Below, one piece after another: positions 18,065-26,611 of a DNA stretch of 64,000 nucleotides. A program made the position numbers and the translations under genes. The number at the start of each line of letters is the position of its first letter. Positions within the stretch are counted from its first letter, which is position 1. Source of the stretch: Rugamonas apoptosis. Lineage in GTDB: Bacteria > Pseudomonadota > Gammaproteobacteria > Burkholderiales > Burkholderiaceae_D. The stretch covers positions 1-64,000 of the forward strand of contig NZ_JACEZU010000010.1 in NCBI RefSeq assembly GCF_014042355.1. Direction: 5' to 3'. The notes beneath the pieces were generated by a model. The model searched no databases. It saw only the letters and a program-made list of their open reading frames with translations, and was not told the origin of the DNA.

Positions 18065-18316
18065 TTCTCATCTCCGTGTTCGGTCATAGTGGCGCCCCGG
18101 CTGCGGCCGGTCGCTGGCCCATAGGTAAAGTCCTGCCCACGCAATCGTAACATTGCGCTGCCAGTATAGCGAATAAGCATGTAAATACGACAGCTTTGGG
18201 CCGCCGCGAGGTCATTCTGGCGCATGTTATACAACGTTCGCGCCGATGGCGATGTACTGCTTGCAGAAAGATTGACGCCGATGCCAGATCGGTCCGACAT
18301 GGAACAAGATGGACGT

Positions 18317-18349
18317 AAAAAAAGGAAGCCAGCGGGCTTCCTTTTTTTT
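18317..18349. terminator. Bidirectional Rho-independent terminator after tRNA-Gly
   Basis: A perfect stem (AAGGAAGCC paired with GGCTTCCTT) with a four-base AGCG loop is flanked by an A run on one side and eight T on the other. It therefore works on either strand. It lies just downstream of the tRNA on the minus strand. Confidence 0.9.
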
Positions 18350-18354
18350 GAATC

Positions 18355-18430
18355 TGGAGCGGGAGAAGAGTCTCGAACTCTCGACCTCAACCTTGGCAAG
18401 GTTGCGCTCTACCAACTGAGCTACTCCCGC
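18355..18430 (-). tRNA. tRNA-Gly (anticodon GCC)
   Basis: The minus strand gives a full 76-nt cloverleaf. The acceptor arm GCGGGAG pairs with CTCCCGC, followed by discriminator T and an encoded CCA. The D arm is GCTCAGTTGGTAGAGC. The anticodon stem CAACC/GGTTG encloses TTGCCAA, so the anticodon is GCC, reading GGC/GGT. The T arm contains GAGTTCGAGACTC. A strong terminator follows. No integrase or attachment-site duplication is seen at its 3' end. Confidence 0.97.
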
Positions 18431-18558
18431 GGAGAGCCCGTATTATGACAGAAAGATTTCCGCTTGGCCAGTATCCGGGCCAACTTTCTTAAAAAACATG
18501 ATTGCCATCCATCCCCTATAATTTGCCAGCTCAACACAGAATGGAACAGGGAACGGGA

Positions 18559-20202
18559 ATGGATGCGATCGAAGTGGTGCTGGCCATGTTGCTGGCCGTG
18601 GTGGCCAGCGCCTTCATCGTGCGCGTGCTGCCGCGCGCGCCGCTGCCGCTGGTGCAGATCGGGCTGGGCGCGCTGATCGCGGCCAAATCGAGTCACGGCG
18701 TGGACCTGGAACCGGAACTGTTCTTCCTCACCTTTTTGCCGCCGCTGCTGTTCCTCGATGGCTGGCGCATCCCCAAGAGCGGCCTGCTGCGCGACAAGGG
18801 CACCATATTGGAACTGGCACTGGGCCTGGTGGTGTTCACCGTGCTGGGCGCCGGTTTCCTGATCCACTGGCTGATCCCGGCCATGCCGCTGCCGGTGGCG
18901 TTCGCGCTGGCGGCCATCGTCTCGCCCACCGACCCGGTGGCCGTGTCGGCCATCGCCGCCCGCGCGCCCATCCCCAAACGATTGATGCATATCCTGGAAG
19001 GCGAATCGCTGCTCAACGACGCCAGTGGCCTGGTGTGTTTCCGCTTCGCCGTGGCCGCCGCGCTGACCGGCCATTTCTCGCTCGGCTCGGCCGCCCTCAC
19101 CTTCCTGTGGCTGGCATGTGGTGGGCTGGCGGCAGGGATCGCCATCACCCTGCTGGTGACGGGCGCCCTGCGCTGGCTCACGGCGCGCTTTGGCGAACCG
19201 TCAGGTTCGCCCATCCTGGTCAACCTGCTGCTGCCGTTCGGCGCCTACCTGGGCGCCGAACACCTGCACGCTTCCGGCATCCTGGCCGCCGTGGCGGCCG
19301 GCGTCACCATGAGTTATGTGGAGCTGAGCGGCCACGCGCTGGCGGCCACCCGTATCCACCGGGCCGCCGTGTGGGACACGGTGCAGTTCGCGCTGAACGG
19401 CATCATGTTCGTGCTGCTGGGCGAACAACTGCCCGACATCTTCCATGGCGCCCGCGAATCCATCGCCCAAAGCGGCCACGCCAATCCGTGGTGGCTGGCC
19501 GCGTACGCGCTGGCCATCAGCGCCGGCCTGCTGGTGCTGCGCTTTGGGTGGGTGTGGGCTTCGCTGCGGCTCAGCATCTTCAAGCATCACATGCGCGGCC
19601 AGCCCCGCGCCAAGATCAAGCCGCGCCTGTTGCTGGCCACCTCGCTGGCCGGGGTGCGCGGCACCATCACCCTGGCCGGCGTATTGACGCTGCCGCTGGT
19701 GATGCCCGACGGCTCGCCCTTCCCTGCGCGCGACCTGACCATATTCCTGGCCAGCGCCGTGATCCTGATCTCGCTGCTGGCGGCCAGCATCGTCCTGCCG
19801 CATCTGCTGCAGGACGTGCACTTCCCGGACGAACCGGCCGAACAGCGGGCCGAGGACCGGGCCCGGCGCGACGCAGCGACGGCCGCCATCATCGCCGTCG
19901 AAACGGCCCAGGTGGAACTGATGCCGCGCAGCGAAGACGCGCAAGCCTGGCCGCAGGCGGCGGCGCGCGTGATCGCACTGTACCGGCACCGGCTGCACGA
20001 GGCCGACAGCGACGGCGAGAGCGACGGCGGCAGCCGCGCCGCGATGCGCGAATTGGCCAACGCGGAACGGGCGCTGCGCCTGGCCGCGCTGGCGGCCGAG
20101 CGCGACGCCATTTTCCGCCTGGCGCGCCACGACCTGCTGCCGGACGACGTGACCCGCAAGCTGGTGCGCGAAATCGACCTGGTCGAGGCGCGCTACAATT
20201 AA
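18559..20202 (+). CDS. Na+/H+ antiporter, CPA1 family
   Basis: This 547-residue protein has about 12 membrane helices in the first 420 residues and a cytoplasmic tail rich in charged residues. The ion-binding signature ALAAIVSPTDPVAVSAI and the EGESLLNDASGLVCFRFA motif identify the NhaP/YjcE branch of CPA1. GVRGTITLAGVLTLP is the conserved late helix. The start at 18559 is chosen for the nearby AGGGAACGGGA. An ATG at 18541 adds six residues, and the longer TTG frame is unlikely. It probably exports Na+ (or K+) in exchange for protons in alkaline or salt stress. Confidence 0.92.
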   Translation: MDAIEVVLAMLLAVVASAFIVRVLPRAPLPLVQIGLGALIAAKSSHGVDLEPELFFLTFLPPLLFLDGWRIPKSGLLRDKGTILELALGLVVFTVLGAGFLIHWLIPAMPLPVAFALAAIVSPTDPVAVSAIAARAPIPKRLMHILEGESLLNDASGLVCFRFAVAAALTGHFSLGSAALTFLWLACGGLAAGIAITLLVTGALRWLTARFGEPSGSPILVNLLLPFGAYLGAEHLHASGILAAVAAGVTMSYVELSGHALAATRIHRAAVWDTVQFALNGIMFVLLGEQLPDIFHGARESIAQSGHANPWWLAAYALAISAGLLVLRFGWVWASLRLSIFKHHMRGQPRAKIKPRLLLATSLAGVRGTITLAGVLTLPLVMPDGSPFPARDLTIFLASAVILISLLAASIVLPHLLQDVHFPDEPAEQRAEDRARRDAATAAIIAVETAQVELMPRSEDAQAWPQAAARVIALYRHRLHEADSDGESDGGSRAAMRELANAERALRLAALAAERDAIFRLARHDLLPDDVTRKLVREIDLVEARYN

Positions 20203-20232
20203 CGTTTTCAGAACCACACCAAGCACACCATC

Positions 20233-20463
20233 ATGATGACCATCTTCGCCGCACCCGTATTCGACGCCACCGTCATTTTCGAGGACAAGGAATTATTCAA
20301 GGGCCAGGGCGCCGCCAAGGGCTGGGCCGAAAAACTGGCGCGCGAGCTGGAAACGGAAATCACCGTGCAGAAAATCGGCACCGGCTGGGCCCTGTGCGGC
20401 ACCGTGGACGGCGAGGCGTGCCAGTGGGGCATTCACGGCCAGCGGCTCAAGCGCATCAACTAA
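20233..20463 (+). CDS. Small hypothetical protein
   Basis: This is a 76-residue soluble protein without recognised motifs. It starts MMTIFAAPVFDATVIFEDKELF and ends WGIHGQRLKRIN. The beta-rich, acidic middle and strong GC3 codon use in this frame support a real gene. It lies 30 bases after the antiporter and may share its transcript. The ribosome site is weak. Confidence 0.65.
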   Translation: MMTIFAAPVFDATVIFEDKELFKGQGAAKGWAEKLARELETEITVQKIGTGWALCGTVDGEACQWGIHGQRLKRIN

Positions 20464-20625
20464 TGGTTCAACCCGAAAGCCCGCCTTGCGTTCGGACTTT
20501 CGAGTCAACGTTGTTTTAGCGTTCGATTAAGATTAACTTAACAATAGCGTTTGCTTTTCAGGTATTTTATGGATCGGCGCCGCCACGAGCCGCGCCATTC
20601 AACCTAACCTGAAGGGGACGTCCAC

Positions 20626-21387
20626 ATGCACCAGCATCCACGCTTCAAGCAACGCCTGACCCAAGCCGCGCTCGCGCTGAGCCTCGCCGCCTCGATCGCG
20701 CCCGGCATCGCCCTGGCCCACGACGCCGCCACCGCCGCGCCCCAGTACGCCTCCATCATCGCCAGCCCGCTGCGCACGGCCGACGACATCAAAGGCGACG
20801 CCAAGCGCCATCCGGCCGTGTTCCTGGCCTTCACCGGCGTGCAGCCCGGCATGAAAGTGCTGGACGTGGCCGCCGGCGGCGGCGCCACCTCGCAGTTGCT
20901 GGCGCTGGCCGTGGGCAGCGGCGGCGAAGTATGGGCCCAATCCCAGAAAGCCTCGCCGGCCATGGAAAAGCGCCTGGCCGAGCATCCGCAAGCCAACCTG
21001 CACCCCGTGCTGCAAAGCTTCGACAACCCGGTGCCGGCCGGCGCGCCGGCGCTGGACCTGGTCACGCTGATCATGAATTACCATGACATCGTCAACCTGC
21101 CCACCGACCGCGCGGCCATGAACAAGCACATTTACGACGCGCTCAAGCCGGGCGGCCACTTCATCGTGATCGATAACGCGGCCAAGGCAGGCAGCGGCCT
21201 GAGCGCCACCAACACCCTGCACCGCATCGACGAGGCGACGCTGGTGGAGGAAGTGACCAAGGCCGGTTTCGCCGTCGAAGCCAGCAGCGACTACCTGCGC
21301 GCGCCGTCCGACCCGCGCGAACAGCCGTTCTTCAAGATGGAAGGTAAGCCGGACGACAAGTTCGCCATCCGCTTCGTGAAGAAATAA
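20626..21387 (+). CDS. Exported class I SAM-dependent methyltransferase-like protein
   Basis: The 253-residue protein has a Sec signal peptide (about residues 1-31, ending IALAHDAA) and a Rossmann methyltransferase core. Motif I is VLDVAAGGGATSQLLA, the motif III/IV region is LDLVTLIMNYHDI, and the late segment is ALKPGGHFIVIDN. A ribosome site AAGGGGA lies eight bases before the ATG. Methyltransferases with signal peptides form a recognised but poorly understood group in Proteobacteria; S-adenosylmethionine is not expected in the periplasm, so the protein may bind another ligand. It is alone between two unrelated genes. Confidence 0.82.
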   Translation: MHQHPRFKQRLTQAALALSLAASIAPGIALAHDAATAAPQYASIIASPLRTADDIKGDAKRHPAVFLAFTGVQPGMKVLDVAAGGGATSQLLALAVGSGGEVWAQSQKASPAMEKRLAEHPQANLHPVLQSFDNPVPAGAPALDLVTLIMNYHDIVNLPTDRAAMNKHIYDALKPGGHFIVIDNAAKAGSGLSATNTLHRIDEATLVEEVTKAGFAVEASSDYLRAPSDPREQPFFKMEGKPDDKFAIRFVKK

Positions 21388-21407
21388 GCGTCCGCCCGCC
21401 CCTGCCG

Positions 21408-23816
21408 TCAGCGCACGAAGGTCAGCGTGTGCGCGGCGGGGCCAGGCAGCAGCGGCGTCTGGCGGCCCGCCACCCAATCCTCCCGGCCGTCGAGGAAGTA
21501 TGGCGACAGCGGATGGCCGCTCTGCCCGCCCGGCATATTGAAGATGCCCTGCTCCTCCTTACCTGGCGTCACCGTCAAGCGTTCCGACTGGCCGAACGTG
21601 GGCCCCGCCACGCGCGGCATGTGGCTGTCGCCAGGCAGCATCTCGGCCGGCACCTTGAGCCAGCGGCCCAGCAGCGGCACGGCGCTGGAGAATGGATGGG
21701 CGCTGGCGGCCGTGTTGCGCTGGCCCCAGGTGGCCGCCGCCAATGGCTGGCCATCCTTGGTCAGGTCGGCGATCACGCGGTCGATGGCCGCCAGTTGCAG
21801 CTCCTGCCAGTTGGCGTACGACGCCGGCAGCCAGGCGGCCGGTTTGGCGTCCACCAGGCGCGCCAGCGGCACCGGCCAGCGCTGCGTGACGCCGGCCATC
21901 GTTGATTTGGGATCGAGCTTGGCCAGTTCGTCGTTGGCGTGCTCGAACACGATGTCGTACAGCGCGTGCATGTAGCCGCGCGCGATGCGGTAGCCGGTCG
22001 AATCGACGCTGGCATGGCCGGTCCAGCTATCCTTCAACAGCCGCAGCGCTTCGGCGCGCTGCGCGTGACCCGCCACGGCCTTGCCATTGTCGGCCGTCAG
22101 CACCTTGAGCGCCCGTTCGCGCCAGCCTTCCATGAACACGGCACGGTCGTCCAGCCCCACCGCGTACACTTGCGGCACACTCGTCTTGCCACCCAGCGCG
22201 CGCAAATCGTCGCGCACCTGATGCGTGCGCGCGCCCAGGTCGAAGCCGCCGTCACCGATCAGCGCCGCACCGGGGCCAGCCAACTGGCGGCTGTTGGCGG
22301 TGGCCAGCTGGCCGCCGGCCGGATTGAACACGCGCGGGTAGTCGGCCGGCGCCAGCCAGCCTTGCCACACGCCAGCCGCGTCGCCCGCCGCCAGCGGATA
22401 GGTGGCCGCATCGCCCGTGGCGGCGCGGCGCGGCAGCGGGCCGGCGATGGTCCAGCCGATGTTGCCACGATCGTCGCCGGCCACGAAATTCTGGGCCGGG
22501 ATGCCCAGCGTGGGCGCGATCATCAGCGCCTGCTCCACCGAGTTGGCCGATTCCAGCCGCAAGGCGTTGAAGTTGACGGCGGCCGCCGTGTGGGCCGTCC
22601 AGTGCACGGCGTACTGGCGGCCGGCCACTTCGCGGATCGGCCCCAGCGACGTTTCGCGCACCAGCAGCTTGTCGGCCGGCGCCCCCTTGACGAGGATGAT
22701 TTCCTCATGCGGGGCCGGCGTCTCCCAGCCGGTTTGGGTGCGCACTTGGCCGGGGTGGGCGCCGTCTGAATCGAGTGCGATCAGGTCCAGGTAATCGCCG
22801 TAGCTGTTGGTGAAGCCCCAGGCCACGCGGCCATTGCTGCCCACCACCACGGCCGGCGTGCCGGGCAGGGTCACGCCCACCACGCGGCGCTGGCCACCGC
22901 CCGCGTCCGGGAATTGCAAGGCCGCCCGGTACCAGGTATTGGGCAGTTGGATCCCCAGGTGCATATCGTCCGACACGATGGCGCCGCCGTCGGCGCTGCG
23001 GCTGCCCGCCACGGCCCAGTTGTTACTGCCCACCATATCGAGGAAGGCGATGGACGCGGTTTGCGGTGCGCCTTGCGCGCGCGGCCTGCCCCACCACGCG
23101 GGTGGCGCGGCCGGAATCGGCGCTTCGGCGTCGGCCAGCTGGTCGGCGTCCAGCGGCGCATCCCACTGGCTGGCCGTGGGCGCCAGGAACGCGCGCTGGG
23201 CCTCATCCGTATTCGCCATCAGCCAGCCGCGCGCCAGTTCGCGCGGTTCCTGGCCGCCCTGCAAATCGAAATACATGGCCCAGATCACCAGTAGCGTGTC
23301 CTCGGCCGACCATGGGCGCGGCGCCATGCCGATCAGCGCATATTCGAACGGCCGCGCGCTCAGCGCCTGCAAGCCCGCGTTGACGCCGCCCACGTAACGA
23401 TCCAGCAGCGCACGCTGGCCGGCCGGCATGTCCCGCAGCGCCAGCGTGGCGCGGGCGCGGAAACGGTGCAGCCGGTGCACGCGGTCCACGCCCAGCGCGC
23501 GGGCGCCGAACAGTTCGGACAGTTCACCGGCCGCCACCCGGCGCAGCAAATCCATCTGGAAGTAGCGGTCCTGGGCATGCACGTAGCCGGTGGCATAGGC
23601 CACGTCGAGCCGGTCGGCGCCGCTGATGAGCGGCACGCCGTGCGCGTCGCGCGCCACACTCACCTGCGCGTGCAAGGCCGGCACCTGTAGTTCGCCATCC
23701 AGTTGCGCCATGCTGGCGCGCAGGTACAGCCAGCCGCCCAACGCGCTCGCCGCCACCAGTCCCGCCGCGCCCAGCGCGATCCGCCCCGTCCACACCCTCG
23801 TTCTGCTCTTGCGCAT
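21408..23816 (-). CDS. Penicillin acylase family protein (Ntn hydrolase)
   Basis: This is an 802-residue secreted or membrane-anchored Ntn hydrolase. An N-terminal hydrophobic segment (about 8-32) is followed by the A-chain, with DVAYATGYVHAQDRYFQMDLLRR typical of the family. The autocatalytic nucleophile is Ser264 in MVGSNNWAVAGS, and later motifs are NSYGDYLDL and QSGHPLSPYF. Precursor cleavage before Ser264 would give alpha and beta chains. Family members hydrolyse acyl amides, including beta-lactams and N-acyl homoserine lactones, so quorum quenching is possible but unproven. The start at 23816 has GAGGGAAA upstream; the longer frame is not supported. Confidence 0.92.
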   Translation of the reverse strand: MRKSRTRVWTGRIALGAAGLVAASALGGWLYLRASMAQLDGELQVPALHAQVSVARDAHGVPLISGADRLDVAYATGYVHAQDRYFQMDLLRRVAAGELSELFGARALGVDRVHRLHRFRARATLALRDMPAGQRALLDRYVGGVNAGLQALSARPFEYALIGMAPRPWSAEDTLLVIWAMYFDLQGGQEPRELARGWLMANTDEAQRAFLAPTASQWDAPLDADQLADAEAPIPAAPPAWWGRPRAQGAPQTASIAFLDMVGSNNWAVAGSRSADGGAIVSDDMHLGIQLPNTWYRAALQFPDAGGGQRRVVGVTLPGTPAVVVGSNGRVAWGFTNSYGDYLDLIALDSDGAHPGQVRTQTGWETPAPHEEIILVKGAPADKLLVRETSLGPIREVAGRQYAVHWTAHTAAAVNFNALRLESANSVEQALMIAPTLGIPAQNFVAGDDRGNIGWTIAGPLPRRAATGDAATYPLAAGDAAGVWQGWLAPADYPRVFNPAGGQLATANSRQLAGPGAALIGDGGFDLGARTHQVRDDLRALGGKTSVPQVYAVGLDDRAVFMEGWRERALKVLTADNGKAVAGHAQRAEALRLLKDSWTGHASVDSTGYRIARGYMHALYDIVFEHANDELAKLDPKSTMAGVTQRWPVPLARLVDAKPAAWLPASYANWQELQLAAIDRVIADLTKDGQPLAAATWGQRNTAASAHPFSSAVPLLGRWLKVPAEMLPGDSHMPRVAGPTFGQSERLTVTPGKEEQGIFNMPGGQSGHPLSPYFLDGREDWVAGRQTPLLPGPAAHTLTFVR

Positions 23817-23983
23817 GCATTTCCCTCTCGTCAGCGGCTGGCGCCGGCGGCAACCAGCGGGCAAGTGTGCCAGAAAACGGCGCGCCGGGATAGCGCGCGC
23901 CGGCCCCACAAAATTGCGCGCGGCACGGCCCGCATCTGCTACATTAGGCACACGATCGACTCGCTTGCAAGCTACCAGCCGCC

Positions 23984-24487
23984 ATGCTCACCGCCCCCAT
24001 TCCCGACAACGAAACGCAACGCCTGGCCGCGTTGCGCGCGCTGCTGATCCTGGACACGCCGCCCGAGGAACGTTTCGACAAGGTGGTCGCCTTCGCCCAG
24101 GCGGAATTCGACGTACCGGTGGCGCTGATCTCGCTGGTGGACAGCGAACGCCAGTGGTTCAAGGCCAACGCCGGCCTGCCCATGTGCCAGACCGCGCGCG
24201 GCATCTCCTTCTGCGGCCACGCCATCCTGCAACCCGACATCCTGGTGGTGCCCGATGCGCTGGCCGACGCCCGCTTCGCCGACAATCCGATGGTGACGGG
24301 TGAGCCCCATGTGCGCTCTTACGCCGGCGCGCCGCTGATCGCGCCGTCCGGCCTCGCGCTGGGCACCTTGTGCCTGATCGACTACCGCCCGCGCCAGTTC
24401 GACGCGGTGGAACTGACCATCCTGGCCACCCTGCGCGACCTGGTGGTGCAGGAACTGTATCCGCCCGCGGAGGCGCCCCATGTCTGA
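23984..24487 (+). CDS. GAF domain sensor protein
   Basis: This 167-residue protein is nearly all GAF domain (about 22-160): FDVPVALISLVDSERQWFKANAGL, ARGISFCGHAI, VRSYAGAPLIAPSGLALGTLCLID. This form is common at the N-terminus of diguanylate cyclases and histidine kinases, but here no output domain follows. Its stop overlaps the start of the receiver-domain protein by eight bases, so the two are probably made together and may act as a split sensor-regulator pair. The ligand is unknown. Confidence 0.85.
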   Translation: MLTAPIPDNETQRLAALRALLILDTPPEERFDKVVAFAQAEFDVPVALISLVDSERQWFKANAGLPMCQTARGISFCGHAILQPDILVVPDALADARFADNPMVTGEPHVRSYAGAPLIAPSGLALGTLCLIDYRPRQFDAVELTILATLRDLVVQELYPPAEAPHV

Positions 24488-24887
24488 CCGCGCCGCGAGA
24501 ACCCTGCTGCTGGTGGAACCGGAAACGCTGCTGCGCCGTACCGTCTCGCTCACGGCGCGCACGCTGGGGCTGGGCAATGTGCACGAGGCGGCCAGCCTGG
24601 CCGAAGCGCGCCGCCTGCTGCGGGACCAGGCCTTCGACGGCGCCATGATCGCCATCGACTGCGAAACGTGCGCCAGCACGCCCTACGACCTGGGCCTGCT
24701 GGACCTGGTGCGGCTTGGCCATTCAGCCAGCGCGCCCACCATTCCGATCGCCGTGCTGGCCGACAGCGCCACCGCGCCCATGCTGCACGAGCTGCGCGAG
24801 CGCGACGTCAAGCGCGTCATCCTCAAGCCGTTCCGGGCCCGGGTGCTGCTCGACGCGTTCGCGGAATTCGACGGGTCCGGCGCCTGA
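24480..24887 (+). CDS. Stand-alone response-regulator receiver-like protein
   Basis: This 135-residue protein has the receiver fold: TLLLVEPETLLRRTVSL at the first strand, GAMIAIDCE at the third with an Asp at the phosphorylation position, and VILKPFRARVLLDAF containing the conserved Lys-Pro. The first acidic pair is replaced by Glu-Pro, so metal binding and phosphorylation may be weakened. GGAGG lies seven bases before the ATG, inside the end of the GAF gene. No kinase gene adjoins it. Confidence 0.78.
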   Translation: MSDRAARTLLLVEPETLLRRTVSLTARTLGLGNVHEAASLAEARRLLRDQAFDGAMIAIDCETCASTPYDLGLLDLVRLGHSASAPTIPIAVLADSATAPMLHELRERDVKRVILKPFRARVLLDAFAEFDGSGA

Positions 24888-24891
24888 GCGC

Positions 24892-24912
24892 GGACGGCGC
24901 AGCCCGCCGTCC
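24892..24912. terminator. Hairpin between convergent genes
   Basis: GGACGGC and GCCGTCC form a 7-bp stem around a seven-base loop between the convergent receiver and AMP nucleosidase genes. There is no T run, so it is a weak terminator candidate. Confidence 0.35.
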
Positions 24913-24917
24913 CCGTC

Positions 24918-26420
24918 CTACTGGAACGCCACCTCCGTGAAGCTGCGCAGTTTGCGGCTGTGCAGCTTGTCCACGCCCAGCGCGCGCAGCATCTCCATGG
25001 CGCGGATGCCGATGCGCAGGTGCTGGTCGACCCGCTCGCGGTAGAAGTGATTGGCCATGCCGGGCAGTTTGATCTCGCCGTGCATGGGCTTATCGCTCAC
25101 GCACAGCAAGGTGCCGTACGGGACGCGGAAGCGGAAACCGTTAGCGGCGATGGTGGCGCTTTCCATGTCCAGCGCCACGGCGCGGCTCTGGCTGAAACGG
25201 CGCTCCGGCGTGCGCTGCGGCAGCAGCTCCCAGTTGCGGTTGTCGGTGCTGGCCACGGTCCCCGTGCGCATCACGCGCTTGAGGTCATGGCCCGTCAGCT
25301 GCGTCACCTCGGCCACGGCCGCCTCGATCGCCACCTGCACCTCGGCCAGCGGCGGGATCGGCACCCACAGCGGCAAGTCCTCATCCAGCACATGGTCCTC
25401 GCGCACGTAGCCGTGGGCCAGCACGTAGTCGCCCAGTTGCTGGGTGTTGCGCAAGCCGGCGCAGTGGCCCAGCATCAGCCACGCGTGCGGCCGCAGCACG
25501 GCCACGTGGTCGGTAATGGTCTTGGCGTTGGCCGGCCCCACGCCGATGTTGACCATGCTGATGCCGCTGCCATCGGCCCGGATCAAGTGATAACCGGGCA
25601 TCTGCGGCAGCCGTGGCAACGGCGCGCCGTGTGCGTCGCCCGGTTCGGCCGCCGTGCCGGCGCGGCGCGTGACCAGGTTGCCCGGCTCGATGAAGGCGAT
25701 GTAGTCGTCCTGCCCGTCCTTGAGCGGTTCGCTCATCAGGGACAGGCCCAGCTTCACGAATTCGTCGATGTAGAACTGGTAGTTGGTGAACAGGACGAAC
25801 TTCTGGAAGTGCTCCGGCGACGTGCCCGTGTAGTGGCGCAGCCGCTGCAACGAGTAATCGACACGCGGCGCCGTGAACAGGGCCAGCGGCTCGGGCTTGC
25901 CGGGCGGCGTTTCGTGGGTGCCGTTGGCAATGCCGTCGTCCATCGCGCCCAGGTCCGGCAAGTCGAACACGTCGCGCATCAGCAAACGCCGCTCGGCGCT
26001 CAGGCTGCCCTCGATGTGTTCATGCTCGGCGAACGAGAAATGGATGGGGATGGGCTGGGTGCTGATACCCACCTGCAGATGCACGGACTGGCGGCTGCCG
26101 TGGTTCTTCAGCAGCAGGCGGAATTGCTGCTGGTAGTAATTCGCGTACAGGTCGGGGCGGGTGAGCGTGGTCTCGTAGGTGCCAGGGCCGGCCACGAAAC
26201 CGAACGACAGGCGCGAGTCGGCGCGCGCCACGGTGTCCGTGTGCACGCGCACGAAGGGGTAGCAGGCGCGCACCCGCTCGCCCACATCCTCGCCGGCCAC
26301 GAAGCGCCGCATGGCTTCGCGCAAGTGGCCGATGCTGCCATCGTAAATGGTTTTGACCTGCTCCCAGGCGGCCTCCGGATCGTCGAACAACATGGGGGCG
26401 ATGAACGGGCGGTGATGCAT
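24918..26420 (-). CDS. amn: AMP nucleosidase
   Basis: The 500-residue enzyme hydrolyses AMP to adenine and ribose 5-phosphate. The N-terminal AMP-nucleosidase domain (about 1-190) includes GPGTYETTLTRPDLYANYYQQQFRLL, and the C-terminal phosphorylase-like domain (about 270-500) includes MVNIGVGPANAKTITDHVAVLRPHAWLMLGHC and ALDMESATIAANGFRFRVPYGTLLCVSDKPMHGE. The start at 26420 is preceded by AAGGAG five bases upstream; the longer frame adds 11 residues without a ribosome site. It is a single gene that adjusts the adenylate pool and supplies adenine. Confidence 0.93.
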   Translation of the reverse strand: MHHRPFIAPMLFDDPEAAWEQVKTIYDGSIGHLREAMRRFVAGEDVGERVRACYPFVRVHTDTVARADSRLSFGFVAGPGTYETTLTRPDLYANYYQQQFRLLLKNHGSRQSVHLQVGISTQPIPIHFSFAEHEHIEGSLSAERRLLMRDVFDLPDLGAMDDGIANGTHETPPGKPEPLALFTAPRVDYSLQRLRHYTGTSPEHFQKFVLFTNYQFYIDEFVKLGLSLMSEPLKDGQDDYIAFIEPGNLVTRRAGTAAEPGDAHGAPLPRLPQMPGYHLIRADGSGISMVNIGVGPANAKTITDHVAVLRPHAWLMLGHCAGLRNTQQLGDYVLAHGYVREDHVLDEDLPLWVPIPPLAEVQVAIEAAVAEVTQLTGHDLKRVMRTGTVASTDNRNWELLPQRTPERRFSQSRAVALDMESATIAANGFRFRVPYGTLLCVSDKPMHGEIKLPGMANHFYRERVDQHLRIGIRAMEMLRALGVDKLHSRKLRSFTEVAFQ

Positions 26421-26504
26421 GGCGGCTCCTTCGACGGCGATAACGTGGGGCAATTAACGCCAGTGTATGCGAACCGCAGGATCAGTGCCAACATTCATGC
26501 AATT

Positions 26505-26590
26505 CGGTGTCAGGTCTGTCAATTGGACACGGCCTCAGCCACAAGTTCTTCTACGGCTGAGCTCGTGTCCGATTGACAGACCTGACACCG
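26505..26590. repeat. Long nested palindrome (REP/MITE-like)
   Basis: Two 26-base arms (26505-26530 and 26565-26590) are inverted copies with one mismatch. Inside them CTCAGCC and GGCTGAG form a second stem, so the whole 86 bases can fold into one long hairpin. The arms end in GGTGTCAGG / CCTGACACC. A further direct repeat GACACCGGTTTTC follows. It lies between the start of amn and the end of the PHA synthase gene on the minus strand, so it could act on the phaC transcript's 3' end. Confidence 0.9.
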
Positions 26591-26611
26591 GTTTTCGACA
26601 CCGGTTTTCCG

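Noticed and set aside
18355..18430. tRNA-Gly as integration site of an island
   Set aside because: No integrase next to it and no duplicated tRNA 3' end; flanking genes are backbone-like.
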